Below are positions 1-19,875 of a stretch of 64,000 bases of DNA, one piece after another. The translations under genes were made by a program, and so were the position numbers. Source of the DNA: Agelaius tricolor. Lineage: Eukaryota; Chordata; Aves; Passeriformes; Icteridae. Each line of letters opens with the position of its first letter. Positions within the stretch are counted from its first letter, which is position 1. The notes below the pieces were generated by a model. The model did no database searches, was not told the DNA's origin, and saw only the letters and a list, made by a program, of their open reading frames with translations. The stretch covers positions 67,249,381 through 67,313,380 of the forward strand of contig JALJCS010000001.1 of assembly GCA_023055355.1 (NCBI GenBank), given 5' to 3'.

Positions 1-2202
1 AATTGAGAAATTCCTTGTAGGCAAACTTTGATGGTGGAAACAAATCAGACTGTCAAATTCTATGGTGTGAAGAAATCCTGTATAATGATCCATAGAGGGT
101 CCATGATTTGGTAGACCCTAAGTGAGCAAGTAGTTCATCGTTTTTAGGATCAACTTGTCAAATCTTGGCACTGATGCTAAATCATAATTCATGCTGATGC
201 ATTTGCTTCTGGAGGCAGAATGCTTCACACCATGCAGCTGTAGATTTTAGGTTGATTTTTATGACAATGCCTCTATCTTGAAACAAGTAAGCAAATGGGG
301 TAAAATTTTAAATAAATATCAAAGTGAGTCCAAACCCTATAAAGACAACCTTCTAAATTATCTTTTTAAATCTAGAATTGGTGGAAAGTTTGAGTAAATC
401 TGTAAAGATTGTGCTGTTCTAAACAAGAAAAGGATGTAGAGTAAGCATCACAGATATTTTGGGTTTTCTCCCTGTCACAATCTCCACTTTATCCAGACCA
501 GGTGTGATCATTTACTCTTTGTGAAGGCCCCCACTTTCCTCTGACAGTGAGTAAAGAAAATGAGTATAGCTTGTACCGGTTGAGGAGATGTATTATTGGC
601 TGCTTGGCATTTATTGATGGAAATCCAGATACTTTGACCACTCCTCCTAATGACATCTTACCAAATTGGGCAATATGGGATTGCCAAGGGAAGTATGAGG
701 AAACAGAAGTGAGGAGTACCTGTTCCTTTCAATGTAATCTTTGCTCTCCCAAATAGCAATGCCAAGTGGCTCTTTTTTCATAAAGTCTATGTCAGGAGCA
801 TTTCTGAATCTTTCCTCTTGTATTGATGTGAGGATAAGAAATCACACATCATTCCTATGTTTTGGGAAATAAACCGGGGCATTTTTCAGGAGGTGGCATT
901 TAAGGTAGGTTTTGGGTGAACAGGCTGATTTTCTAGTCCTTTTTGTAGAACAGATTATCGGTTGGAATTTTATTGCTGAGCCATTTAACATCCTCCAAGA
1001 GTTTCACCTAATTTAAACATCCATGTTTGGAACACAATCAAACTCCCAAGTGAACCTTATAGATTACCTAATATTAAAAAGAAAAACCATAAAGACTCTT
1101 CGTCTTGCAGCCTTGGCTTCTCAAATTACTTAGTCTGCTTGCTGAGTAAGATGAATTTGTTTTTAAACATGGCATAGAGAAGAATAAGTTGGATAACTAG
1201 ATATTTTCCTCTCCAATCTTAACTGTAATATTTTCTTAAAGTATTTTGATTTGGGAGGAAGGAGACATGAGTAGTTAAATAATTTCACATTTGCATGTAA
1301 AGCATTTTGAAGGAGATATTATTCACCAGCTTCCTCAAAAACCTGACAATATCTGATCACTACTGGATCATTCATCTAGAAAGCTTTGATTCTTTATTTG
1401 TTCGTGTTTTCTTAATAAATCCCCTATTCAGGATACATGACCTTTAATCCTACATTTGCCATGACTTTAGCTTCCTATACCACTTCTGACTTCTTCTTTG
1501 ACATAGTTTCTGCATTGGTTCACTATATATATGAATAGAACTAGAGATGTTATGATCTTATGTAACACTTAAAAAGTTGGCATCATTTGCTGGTAAGACA
1601 CTTTGGTATTTAGGGGTTGTAAAATTAATGTTACATCTGTGCATACACTGGTATTTCTGATAGGGTTGCTATTGCATGATCATTATAAATAGTTATTTGT
1701 TTTTGTATATATAAAATGCACACACCATCTCTGCATATGCTAAACTGATTTCAGTGCTTTCTGTCTTTAATTGGTGAAGCTGAAAATATAGTGCAACAAA
1801 TTTTTATTGCAGCACTAGTTTTCTCTCAGAATTTTATGTTCATTACCTAGACACTCTCACCTCAGTTTCTGATCCTTTCATTAACCAGTTGTTTGTTTAA
1901 AATGTATCCCTTAACATTCTAGCCTTGCTTTTTTTTCCTGTTTTGGGGAGTCCTGGAGGTGTTTGATTTTAGCCTTTATATTTCTGGTGGCTGGGACACA
2001 TATGTTGTCTGTCCCTACACAACTGGCATGTTTCACTCATTAAATGTTTGTTTCAGCTGCACTGTCTCTTTTCTGTGGGAACTGTGAAGATTTGAGATGT
2101 TAATGTACTTTCAAAACCAGAAAACAATATCAGTTACTCCCTTAAGATTGCTGGTAGAAAGCCCTTTAATAACCTTGGTTTTGTTATATGCTGTTGTTTC
2201 AG
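1..2202 (+). other. FRK: FRK intron (3' part), upstream of first visible exon
   Basis: This is the 3' portion of the intron that precedes the first FRK exon in the window. I searched it for the expected upstream kinase exon (glycine loop, then the VAVK lysine) and found none, so that exon lies before base 1. The intron ends in a pyrimidine-rich tract and AG at 2201-2202. No mobile element is recognisable. Open frames such as 547-756 have no coding features. Confidence 0.75.
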
Positions 2203-2361
2203 GTTCAATGGATCCAAAAGACTTTCTGAGGGAAGCACAAATAATGAAGAACTTGAGACATCCAAAGCTTATACAGCTTTATGCTGTCTGCACATTGGAG
2301 GACCCAATTTATATTATTACCGAGCTGATGAGATATGGAAGTCTTCTAGAATACCTTAAAA
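2203..2361 (+). CDS. FRK: FRK tyrosine kinase, coding exon A (C-helix to hinge)
   Basis: FRK is a cytoplasmic/nuclear tyrosine kinase of the Src-related BRK/FRK group that phosphorylates protein tyrosines (EC 2.7.10.2). This 159-base exon reads [20 protein letters not shown] and continues through [21 protein letters not shown] to GSLLEYLK. It is nearly identical to human FRK as I remember it and clearly closer to FRK than to SRC, FYN or LYN. It carries the C-helix glutamate (codon 2232-2234, in LREA) that pairs with the catalytic lysine, and the threonine gatekeeper (codon 2319-2321, in IITE). The acceptor AG is at 2201-2202 and the donor gtaagc starts at 2362. Both flanking introns are phase 1: the exon starts with the last two bases of a Gly codon and ends with the first base of the next codon. 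The open frame extends upstream to 2097 into the intron, but the splice site and family alignment place the coding start at 2203. Confidence 0.95.
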
Positions 2362-10181
<7,820 letters not shown>

Positions 10182-10375
10182 GTATGCCAGGACACCAGGT
10201 GATCCAGCTCCTGGACAATGGTTACAGACTTCCTCAGCCGGAGACATGCCCAGCGCCGCTCTACAGGATGATGAAGCAGTGCTGGAATGCAGAGCCTGAT
10301 GAGCGGCCCACCTTTGACTCCCTCAGCGACCAGCTGGAGAACTACTTCAACAATGAGCTCTATTCCTTTGCCTAG
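10182..10375 (+). CDS. FRK: FRK tyrosine kinase, terminal coding exon D and stop
   Basis: This exon encodes the C-terminal kinase lobe, starting GMPGHQVIQLLDNGYRLPQP, then ETCPAPLYRMMKQCWNAEPD and ERPTFDSLSDQLENYF. CWNAEPDERPTF is the conserved end-of-domain motif, with the arginine that salt-bridges the APE glutamate. The stop TAG is at 10373-10375. The tail reads NNELYSFA. Its tyrosine (10361-10363) is the likely counterpart of the inhibitory C-terminal tyrosine (about Tyr497 in human FRK), but only three residues follow it, against about eight in human FRK as I remember it. The exon begins with the last two bases of a Gly codon split by the phase-1 intron. Confidence 0.95.
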
Positions 10376-10820
10376 GCCCAGGCCATGGGACATGAACTCA
10401 GGATGCTCCTGAAGGACATGTCCTAGCCAACATGGCTAACAGAGGCTGTGGAGTCAGCCTAAGCCCAGGTGTGGGGTTATTTGGGGGTGCTGAAGAATCC
10501 TGGTACACTTCATCCCCTCCCTGATCTTCAAAGACTCAAATTTTTTGCTGCTGGCAAGTGTTTTGCAAGACAAAGCATCAGGAAGCTGGAGGGTGGATGT
10601 TTCTAAAATTTAGTCTTCTATTTATTTTAAAACGACATGTTGAAAGAACAAACAATTGAAATTAGTCTAGCTAAGTAACTATTGTAGCTTTTTGTAATTT
10701 CTTTATTGGAATAATTATTTACTGTTAGACTTTTCATTCCTATCAGTTTGTTCTCGGGAAGGAATGTGATGCTCTACACAGCAGGATCTGTGCTCACAGA
10801 GTCCTTTCATTGTAAAAAAT

Positions 10821-10826
10821 AATAAA
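10821..10826 (+). terminator. FRK: Polyadenylation signal AATAAA, proximal
   Basis: A canonical AATAAA hexamer about 445 bases after the FRK stop codon. TG- and T-rich sequence (tgatggctctgatttg) follows within 40 bases, as expected of a downstream element. Confidence 0.6.
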
Positions 10827-11016
10827 AGTAATCCTATGACTGATGGCTCTGATTTGTCAGAATCCAAATTAATTGCCTTGCTTAGAATTGAAGTACATGT
10901 GCTTTTGCTATATCTGAAAATAATGGGAAATATTTATGGGAGAAACGGAATTATTTTGTTTTGTAGTTGCACAGGCTGATCTTTTTATATTTTGTCTACT
11001 GTACTCCTTTTACAAG

Positions 11017-11022
11017 AATAAA
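11017..11022 (+). terminator. FRK: Polyadenylation signal AATAAA, distal
   Basis: A second canonical AATAAA, about 640 bases after the stop, is followed by a T-rich stretch with gtttgttctt. It could give a longer alternative 3' UTR. Which signal dominates cannot be told from sequence. Confidence 0.6.
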
Positions 11023-11040
11023 CAAAATTATTATTTTGAA

Positions 11041-14000
11041 TTATTCTTAGAAGTTTGTTCTTAAGATTGTTAAATATCTATGAGTTATTGTCCATTGAAC
11101 TGTGAGGGTTTATTTTATGGCTCTTAATTTTAGGGATATTGGAGGAAGGGATATTTTAACATGAACTCAAGACTGTCTCAGTGTTTTAGAGTGACAGCCT
11201 TTTCAATCCTGCTTCCCCAAATCACAAACCCTCTCCAACAGGGCAGGTCTAGGTATTTTGCAGAGTAACTAGCAATCTTTTCTTCTACTTTCTTTAGGTT
11301 CAACTTTAATACAGGAGATTTAAGTAACAGATGATCCATTTTATTTTGTTCAATGAGAAATGGAGCCCAGGTGCTTCTTCCAGCACCCTATATAGCCAGC
11401 TATAGATATTAAATTTTTTTGCCCTTTCCCTAACCATGGTATCAGTTCTGCAAAAAATCTGGTATCACTGTGACAGTTTTATTTTCTCAGTTGTGAGGCT
11501 TACAGAACCAAGATTTAATTATTTGCTTATGATTCATCAGTTAATTATTTAACAATATAATTCAGGAATTAAGAGCTGTATTGTGTTGACATAGTGTGAG
11601 GTCAATACAAGTGTGCTACCATTTTCCTCTAATATCAGAAAGATCCATTACTGGATCTGGGTGGCTTTTATTACATCTTTTCCATATGATTATCTTCACT
11701 TTATATTTCAAATCTATTCATCTTGTTTGCTTGCCTTGCTTCTAATTTTTAATTTCCTTTCCCCCTCCTCTTACTTTGGAAAGTAGAACACTGCTCATTT
11801 CTTTCATACACACCTCTTAAGTACTCATTATTCAAAAACCCTTTCCTTATTATCATTTTTCTCCCCTTTCTATCTCACTACAGTGGCTTTCCAGCACTGT
11901 GTCTATGTTCAACTTAATTTTCTGTGGAGTGTTTCTCTCTACTAATCTTCTTTATACTAATTAAATTTGTAAAGCATAACACAGCTATAATTAATTAGCT
12001 GTCATAGCATTCATGTGATTTTTGGAAAGTAATCATCCACTCTGAAAGAAGAAGAGGTTGAATGGCTTTGCCAAACCCATCTGATAAGAATTGGCATGGA
12101 AGAGCTGGGAGATTCCCAGTCAAAGTCTCCTGCTGTCCTCCATCCATGCTTGTTTTGAGACTTGTGCTAACTTCTGGCTCATGGCCTCAACAAGATATTA
12201 TTTATGATTATCAAACTTCCATCAATCCATGCATCTCTTGTCTAGCTAGGAGCTGTGTTTAACACTGTTACAGTATGAGGTTAACCAATCTCACAGAGTG
12301 GGTTTATGTAATAATAGGAATGCTGTTATGCGGAAAGATCTCTTCATCAAACTTGTGATCATCCTGTTCAAGCAGTATTTCTAACATGATTTTTCAGACT
12401 TATGACATTAAGAATGTTGCAAATAGAAGTTGAGTTTGCCCAATCAAAAAAAAAAAAAAAAGCCAAAAAGCCAACAATCCAAACCCCAAAACTGCAGCTA
12501 AAAGATCAGCCTAGATGTGTGCATTTCACAGGAGACAAGCTGCCAGGAAAAAAAAAAAATTGACAGCTAGGAAATAGGAAAGTTTTCAGAATTCCAAATT
12601 ACACTAATTTGGTCCAAGCTGCTCTGTGCTGGCCTCTGCCCTTGGGTGGAAGTCAACAGGATATTGCAGAACTCTACTGAAGTGACATCAGTAATTCTGA
12701 AGAAATCCCACCTATACAGTGGGATTCCGAAACCAACATTAAAGGAGTAGAAAGTCTCTTTGTCCAGCTAAAGTGACTTTTTCTCCTTAATTTCTCCTAT
12801 AGTCAAAGGAGAGAGAGGCTCCTTGAGATGATGAGTCAGTGCCCCAAAACTTCATTTTTCCTCTGAAGCACCCTTGGCAGGGCTCTCTGTAGTTGCTGCT
12901 GTGAAGGAAACAGCTGAGGAGGGTGTGTAATAATCCACCTGCTGCAAACTGCAGTCAGCTGCTTCAGATCCCTCTACCAAGTGCAGCCTCAGGAGCCACC
13001 TGAGGCTGAAAGGAGCAGAAGCTGCATGTGAGCTGCACCCTGCTGAGCTGTGTGAAGAGCAGGCACCTGCATGTGACGGCCTCCAGGTGATGCAGCCTGG
13101 CACACTGGGCTGTTGCTGGCAGGCACCTTTCCCTGCCCTTGCATCCTGCCACTCTTTCTCTTCACATGCTTGCACGGCCACAGCTGCTTAATGGAGTTTG
13201 GGTCTGCCAGCTGCCTCTCCTGTCTGCAGGCCCAGGGTGGCAGACCTGCAGGGCTGTCTGAAAAGCAGCAGGTATCTTCACTTTGGTGTGTCTCATTATA
13301 GGCACTACAACAAGTAAATTAATTTTGTGTTCATCTTTGGGGCAGCCCGTGCATGTCTGTCCTCCCCAAGATGCACTGTAGGTGAAAAGGTGTGGTGAAT
13401 CTTTGACATCCAAGCCTGAGCTCTGTTTCCATCTCACTACTATGTGTCCTGAGACTAGTGCACTTTCTTTTCACAGCAAATTGAAAAGCAAAGAAAAGCA
13501 GGAAAGTAGGCTGTTCATTTTTCTCTTGCTCTAGTTACACTAAATCTGGTGCCTGGTAGAGTTCCTTTGCCTCTATGAACAATCCAGTGGAGGCCAAGCT
13601 TGGCAAGCACCATAGGTGCTGGCCTGAGATCCATTGGTTTTCTGGCTTAATCCATGCACTTGCACTCACTCCCTCATTTTGCCTGTCTGGAAACTGCTGC
13701 CATACACAGGAAATACTGCCACTCTAATATGAGCTAATTTTGGATTTTTGTTTTTCCTTGGGCTAGCAGGGGAACAAAGGAGACAAAATCACTAAATGCA
13801 ACAGAATCAGTAAAGCCCTGGAAATAAAAAGTAATAGGGAAAATTATTAATTGGTTTTCAGCTCTTTCCATATATTTGCAGTTGAATGGATCCATTATTA
13901 AGAAAGACTGGAGGAAGAAGGCAGCAAAGAGTGATAAACCTTCACAGAGTTCAATTTGCTTACAGGCAATGCAACAAGCAAAACTGTACCTTTTCAAGCC

Positions 14001-17000
14001 CATTTCCATTTCATGATAATTTTATTTATGTGACAGATAACAATTACAGTCAGAAGTCTTTTCTATGACTTGTTTTAAATTAAACCTCAAGGTTATCATT
14101 TCCAGTTATAGTGCACAGCAAGATATGTTTAACAGATCTCATTCTATTCTTGAGGCCTTTTATGTTCAAGGCTCTGCTAGAACTGTCTATTGCACTTGTT
14201 TTTACCTGATGGATCATGGAGGGAAAATAATGGATTCAGTTATGAGAAACAGTAATAGTTTTTTTTTTGAACTGACATAAATTTCTATGTTTAGATAGAA
14301 TAAAAGGATCAGGAAGACATAAGTTGAATTTTCTACAATAGACTGGTTCTTGTGAAATTCACTCACATAAATTGTACTGAGATGTCTTTTATGTAATGTT
14401 TTATTTATGTAATTCAGTTATTCTTTGACAACTAAATCATTTTATGTGGTTTTACAAATGATAACTTAAAAATGTCCAGCCATAAAGAAAGAACCTCAGT
14501 TTTCCTTTCTCCATTCCTCAGAAAGTTATGGAACAATGCAGTTGAGAAGTAAGTATTAGAGAGTCCCTGGTGTTTATTTTTACTTCTATTGAAGAACTCA
14601 TTTCACTTAATCTGCACTCAACAACATATGCAGGGGTATTAAACATGATAGGGTAAGAGGGAACCTTGTGTCTCTCATACTGCTTTCTTTTATTGTCCAT
14701 TGTATGCCATACTTGCTCTCCAAATTACTTGACTATGAGCATAAATTTTCTTTGTGTATTTTTGTAACTTACAGCAAACAAGGAACTAAACCAGTTGAGT
14801 GCATTGTTTTTGTGGTGGTTCAGATTCAACAAGTTATCAGCACAGAGAAATGGAGGACATGACTTATTCAAGTGATTGCTTGCTCTCCCACATGCTTCTG
14901 TTTCATGACTTTAAAAATTGCTGTAGCAACACATCGCCTCAGTGCCCCCCAGCCATTGTGACTGGTCAGCTACTTGTAGTGTATGGATCTTGGAGCAAAG
15001 AAAAATGCTGCATGTAGGAGCTGCTCCACTGTGCTTGAAGGGATGTAAGTGTCTGGTATATTTTTATGGAAAGCTTCGTAGCTTTCATCCTGTCCCAACA
15101 AGACCTGGGCCAGCCTGTGCCTCAGCCAATGCTTCAAAAGTTTACTCAGAAGCAAGTTTGTCTATGCTTGAACAAAATACTGAATTGGGGTCAATGAAAA
15201 AAGACTTAATTCTATCCATGCTTACTATTAGCAGGTCCATGTAATTTATTTTTTAGTCTCAGGCTTCTCAGAAAAGACTAATGTGAAAGAAAAAAAAATC
15301 AATGGTATATATGAGCAAGCTGGAGAAATCACTGAAAAGTACTTTGGCATTTTAATCTTCATGGCTATATTAGGCTGAAGGAGTCAGTATGGCCTTAGTT
15401 TGGTATAGAGAAAATTAAAATGTATGTTTGAAGAATTCAGTAGCCCAGAAATGAATTTTAGCCAATTTCTGGATCTCAGCATCACTAGAAATGAAAACTG
15501 TGATAGAAATTGTACCTTGGATCCCACCACTATTTTCAACAAAATAAATTCTCCAAAATTAAGCAGATATGGAGAAGACAGATACCATGTCTTAATTTCT
15601 TTCTCCTTCCCCCATTTATTTACCAATATCATTACAGGAAGATTAGAATTGTCACTGAGTAAAAAGACTCTTTAATTATGCTGGGAGATAAAGAGGTTTT
15701 TTCTGTTATTTTTCTAAAGTAAAAAAAAGAAAAAGTTGAGCTATAAAAGTCGTTCCTAAAGCTACCTTAAAAAAATGTTTCTAAAATTTCTTTTGTTGGT
15801 CATGATGATTTTCATGGTTTTCAACATTATTTTTTTCTCTCACTAATTTTTTCTATCCTTGATATTTAAAAAACATTTGCTTGGATGTTTTTATGCTATG
15901 ATCTATTTATTTACATTTGCAAAGAGCAAAACCCACTCATATTCCAGAGTGCTCTATTACTCTGCCAAAGGTTTAAAAATACAAAAATATAAAAAAAGAA
16001 CACAAAGATTTGGTGGGTTGTTTTTCCTCTGAGGCAGCTTCTTATAAGAAATAGCAGTCTGCTCTGTGTCATCACCAGGGTCTTAGTTGCACAGCCCTCT
16101 CAGAAGCCAGAAGAATGAAAACTGAACTTGTTTGTTCTTCTAGAACTCGTGAGTTCTTAATTAATTTGCACCAAAATAAAAGTTGGAAAAATGTACCTTT
16201 CATCATTCCTTTTACCTCATCTTCCAAACATAAACAGCAGTCCTCCAAAGTCAGCAGTGTCATCTGAAGCCACACTCTCACCACAACACTTTGGTAATAA
16301 CTGTCTCCTCTTCTACCATCAGCATTGGCTGTCTCCTTAGCAAGCTGGCTCTCATCCATGCTATCATCTCTGCCAGATACCAGATCAGTTATGGAAAGAC
16401 AGACATGCAGTAACAAGTTAAAAATCCAGAAGTCATCCCTGATTTATTTAACTGTCCTTCTGCCAAGCACACAGACACTGGATTACAATAATAACATAGA
16501 TTCCTATTGCAGCTGACAGACTGCCTTTGGAGCTGATGAGATAGGTCTCCAGGCAAATCTTTGGGAACCCTCAACTATGAATGAATAATGCTACTATAGT
16601 CAGATTAATAATGTACTCAATTTGGAAGAGATGAGGTATGAGAGCTGCTACTTTACAAACTTCACTGCATCCTTCCCTGAAAGAGAAATACGGGCCTGTT
16701 TCTTTAGGAAAGCGGTGATGGAAAGAGAAATTCATTGATGGAGGGGCACAGGAGATTGTGATGCCTCCCTAAATTCCTGATGCCAGGGTCTTAATGTTGA
16801 TCTGGCATTTTCCTGTGCAACTAGAATTAGAAAATGGACTAGGCTTTTTCCTTTCTTAGGAAAAAGCAGTGGTACAGGGTGTGACTCTAAGGTGTTAGTA
16901 AAGCATAAATTGGCAAACATGACTGGTGGGAGAGAAGACTGGCAAGATCTTTTTCTATCTGTACTGTGACTACAGGAAGGTCTGGCTCCTAAGCTGTTTG

Positions 17001-19464
17001 CCTCAAAGGGCAAACACACAAACTGGAGACCAAAACTGAGAGGAAATTTCACCACTGTCAATTACCTTTTAGAAAACTCCTGTCTTACAATCCTGTAAGG
17101 CAAACACTGGTGACAAACCTTAAGTATTTGTTTGCACACTATGGATATGTGTAGGAATATCCCAACTAGCTTCAGCTGTCTGCCTCCAGTAGCTGCTGTC
17201 ATCTGACTATGGCATGTGAAAACTGCTGTTCCTGATTGGGATCATTCTGACTTCTGATGTGGATGAAACATCTGATTTCTGAAATAACAGTGGTTTGTGT
17301 TGGAGCTCACACACAGCCAAGTCTGTGTTCTTGTCTCAGAAATTGTGCAGGGAAAGGCTTTGTTTTGGAAAGTGCTTATACCCTGCTCAGCTGCTTTTCC
17401 ATGATCTCTGAGAGATTTTACATGACATCAGGTTGCAGTAGCAGAAGACCCAATCCTACTGCCATTGACTTTCTACATCAGCAGAAGTAGATAATGACCT
17501 AGGTAAGGTAGCATAGTTTCTCAAGAGAAAATAAATAAGAGATTAAAAAGGAAGAAGAGCGTTCAGATCAATAAATGAATTGGGGTTTGAATCAGTTATC
17601 CATTTAAATCTTCAGGTTTGTATGGATATTTTATTTTGCCGTTTAAACTTGGAAGTTTCTAAAGTTTGTTGGGGTTTTCCCCCCTCAGGAAAAGCAAGTC
17701 CTAACCAAACATTCTATTGTCTAGAATTTCCAGCTAATTTTATTTTAGTTTGGCAAGTGAAACTTTTTAGTGTCAAACTGACCCAATTAGACAAAAGTTG
17801 GAGGCACTCCCATGCGAAGCTCATTTCCCATCCAGCTTGTAGCTTTAGCCCTCTGTAGCCCGGTAAAGTTACAGATCCCTGGCTGGGGTCACTGGTAAGA
17901 TGAAGCAGCTGCAGGGTGATCCAACAGCTCTCCCCATCCTGGCACTGCAGTGGTACAGGATTTCTCTCTGCATGTCTTTCTCCTGAAACACTTGCCCTCT
18001 CCATTTCAGGACCATGCAATGTAGTTGCGATTTCCTCTAATCAGTTGTTATGCTAATAAAGGAAGGGTACTTGCTAATCCTTTCCTCATACAGTGATAAG
18101 AGGTTTCATATTCTTGTGGCTTCTGGAGGTCTGATAAGTGCCTATCATATCCTCTTACAGGTCCCAAAACTCTAAAATAATTTTGTTTTTCTTAATCACC
18201 CTTAATATAAGAAATGTGGCTCTAGCCATCAGTTATCATGTGAAATTATTCTTAAGGGCAGAGATTAAACATCCAGAGAATTAGAGAAGAACCATATTTT
18301 ATTTCTTTAATTCTTCATATAACTAAAGAATAAATGATAAGGAGATATTACAAAATATTTATTTAGGATGGATTTTGGAACATCATTGTGGGAAACATAC
18401 AGTTATAAGTTGTTTATTACATGGTTCTTCTTTAGCCTGATCCGTGGAATAATTGTATTCTCAATAGTGAATTCTTAATGTACTTTTGAGCAATATAATT
18501 TAAATATAGTGCAACTGTCGAATATTGATCTGGCATTGACTTACGACTGATATCCAAATCATAATGGTGCTGTGTCTTAAGGCTACAAACATCCAACCCC
18601 TTACTTTATTATCTTTTATATTTTATTAGCAAAATTAAACTTCTGTCCTTCTAAAATTAAAATTTACAGTGAATACATTTAGAAAATCCACATGAACACA
18701 CTTCTGTGGCTATGAAACCAGCCTAAAAACCTTCTGACACTTCAAAGAGGCCTTTTGAAATTAGAAAATAACACTTTTCTCTATGTTATTTCCATGCTGC
18801 AGTCAAAGGTGCAACTTCATTCCCTGTGGATAATATAAAGAAAGATTTACATGACAAGGTAACTTGGTACCATTACCAAATAGTTGTAGAAAATTAGAAC
18901 ATATTACCAGCCTTACTGAGAAAGCTGGAAAAATGCATCATTAAGTTAGTCTCTGCAATTTTGTGATGATTTGGCCTTCCTGTTAGCCTGCACTACCTGG
19001 TGAAGTTAAATCAAGTCGGTTAGCAAAAGTTTCAATAACTGCAATGAGGCTATATATTCTCTGTACTTCTGAGAAACTGATTAGGTGAAGGTTTTATCAT
19101 CTGGTCATCCATGCTCAGTCAAAAGTGGAAGATGAGAGTTTAAGAGCCTCCTGAGTGGCATTTTGAGCTAGGTCTCGAAATGCCATTGTTTCTTACCCAT
19201 CACAGATGACTTGGAGCTCAGTACACTGCAGGTGTCCAGCAAAGTGCTGGTGTTACCCTGTGTTACAGCAGATGATGCTACTGGATTCAGTTAACGGGTG
19301 AAGAATGGCCTGTACAAAACACAGACTTACTTTTGATTTACAGTGGAAGTTACTGAAAATAATTTGTCTGCCTTAAGTGGGTGGAGGTAGGATTAAAAGA
19401 CAAGCTAAGAGTGAGAATGCCTATAGGGATAAAATGTTCCTGTCTAAAGACCAGCACTGCAGTC
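11041..19464. other. Intergenic DNA downstream of FRK, no gene seen
   Basis: I see no coding exon, RNA gene or clear mobile element in this stretch. It holds an A run at 12446-12461 and another at about 12549-12559, and a moderately GC-rich patch at 12850-13440 whose overlapping open frames (up to 109 codons, both strands) have no recognisable protein motif. Confidence 0.6.
12446..12461. repeat. Poly(A) run
   Basis: An uninterrupted run of about 16 A residues followed by A-rich sequence. It could be a simple repeat or an old retroposon tail; no retroposon body is recognisable upstream. Confidence 0.6.
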
Positions 19465-19470
19465 AAGAAC
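19465..19470. repeat. Target-site duplication, left copy (AAGAAC)
   Basis: The six bases AAGAAC directly precede the TG of the LTR at 19471 and recur exactly after its CA end at 19870-19875. A 6-bp duplication is typical of class II (ERVK-like) retrovirus integration. Confidence 0.85.
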
Positions 19471-19869
19471 TGTGACCGTGTTCACAGGGGTTCTTGGATG
19501 AGGGAAGAGACGAGAATGTTGACTCCATGATCAGAAGGCTTGATTTCTTATTTTATGATATATATATATATTACATTATAACGATACTAAAAAGAAATAG
19601 AAGGAAAATGTTTCCTCAGATGCTAACTAAGCTAAGAATAGAAAAGAAAAGAATGATAACAAAGGCAGCTCTCTCGGACTCTGTCTGAGATAGCTCGGTC
19701 CTTGATTGGCCATTAATTATAAACATCCAAGATGGGCCAATCACAGGTGGACCTGTTGCATTCCACAGCATCAGATAACTATTGTTTACATTCTGTCTCT
19801 GAGGCCTCTTAGCTTCTCAGAAGGAAAAATCCTAAAGAAAGCATTTTTAGTGAAAAGATGTCTGTGACA
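19471..19869 (-). mobile_element. Solo LTR, passerine class II (ERVK-like) endogenous retrovirus
   Basis: This 399-bp element starts TGTGACCG and ends CTGTGACA. Its termini are inverted TG...CA and it is flanked by a perfect 6-bp duplication. On the minus strand it reads as an LTR: TGTCACAGAC start, two CCAAT-type boxes (19704-19711 and 19735-19744 on +), then an AT-rich promoter and polyadenylation region. It resembles an LTR family I have seen repeatedly in songbird genomes, though I cannot name the subfamily from sequence alone. No internal retroviral genes flank it, so it is a solo LTR left by LTR-LTR recombination. The expected AATAAA appears altered to AATAAG. The TATATATATATA run at 19559-19570 is internal to the LTR. 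Confidence 0.85.
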
Positions 19870-19875
19870 AAGAAC
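19870..19875. repeat. Target-site duplication, right copy (AAGAAC)
   Basis: An exact copy of the six bases at 19465-19470, directly abutting the CA end of the LTR. Confidence 0.85.

Larger units (their letters stand above)
10376..11040 (+). other. FRK: FRK 3' untranslated region
   Basis: Non-coding sequence after the FRK stop contains two AATAAA signals about 200 bases apart. Cleavage is expected roughly 15-25 bases after each, at about 10845 and 11040, giving 3' UTRs of about 470 or 660 bases. The end is inferred from the signals alone. T-rich, ATTTATT-like stretches (10618-10735) could affect message stability, but this is speculative. Confidence 0.7.

Noticed and set aside
2097..2202. Open frame extending upstream of FRK exon A, with an ATG
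   Set aside because: The splice acceptor at 2201-2202 and alignment to FRK place the exon start at 2203; the upstream codons are intronic.
12852..13437. Cluster of overlapping open frames up to 109 codons
   Set aside because: Frames are open on both strands because of base composition. They contain no known domain and no initiation or splice context.
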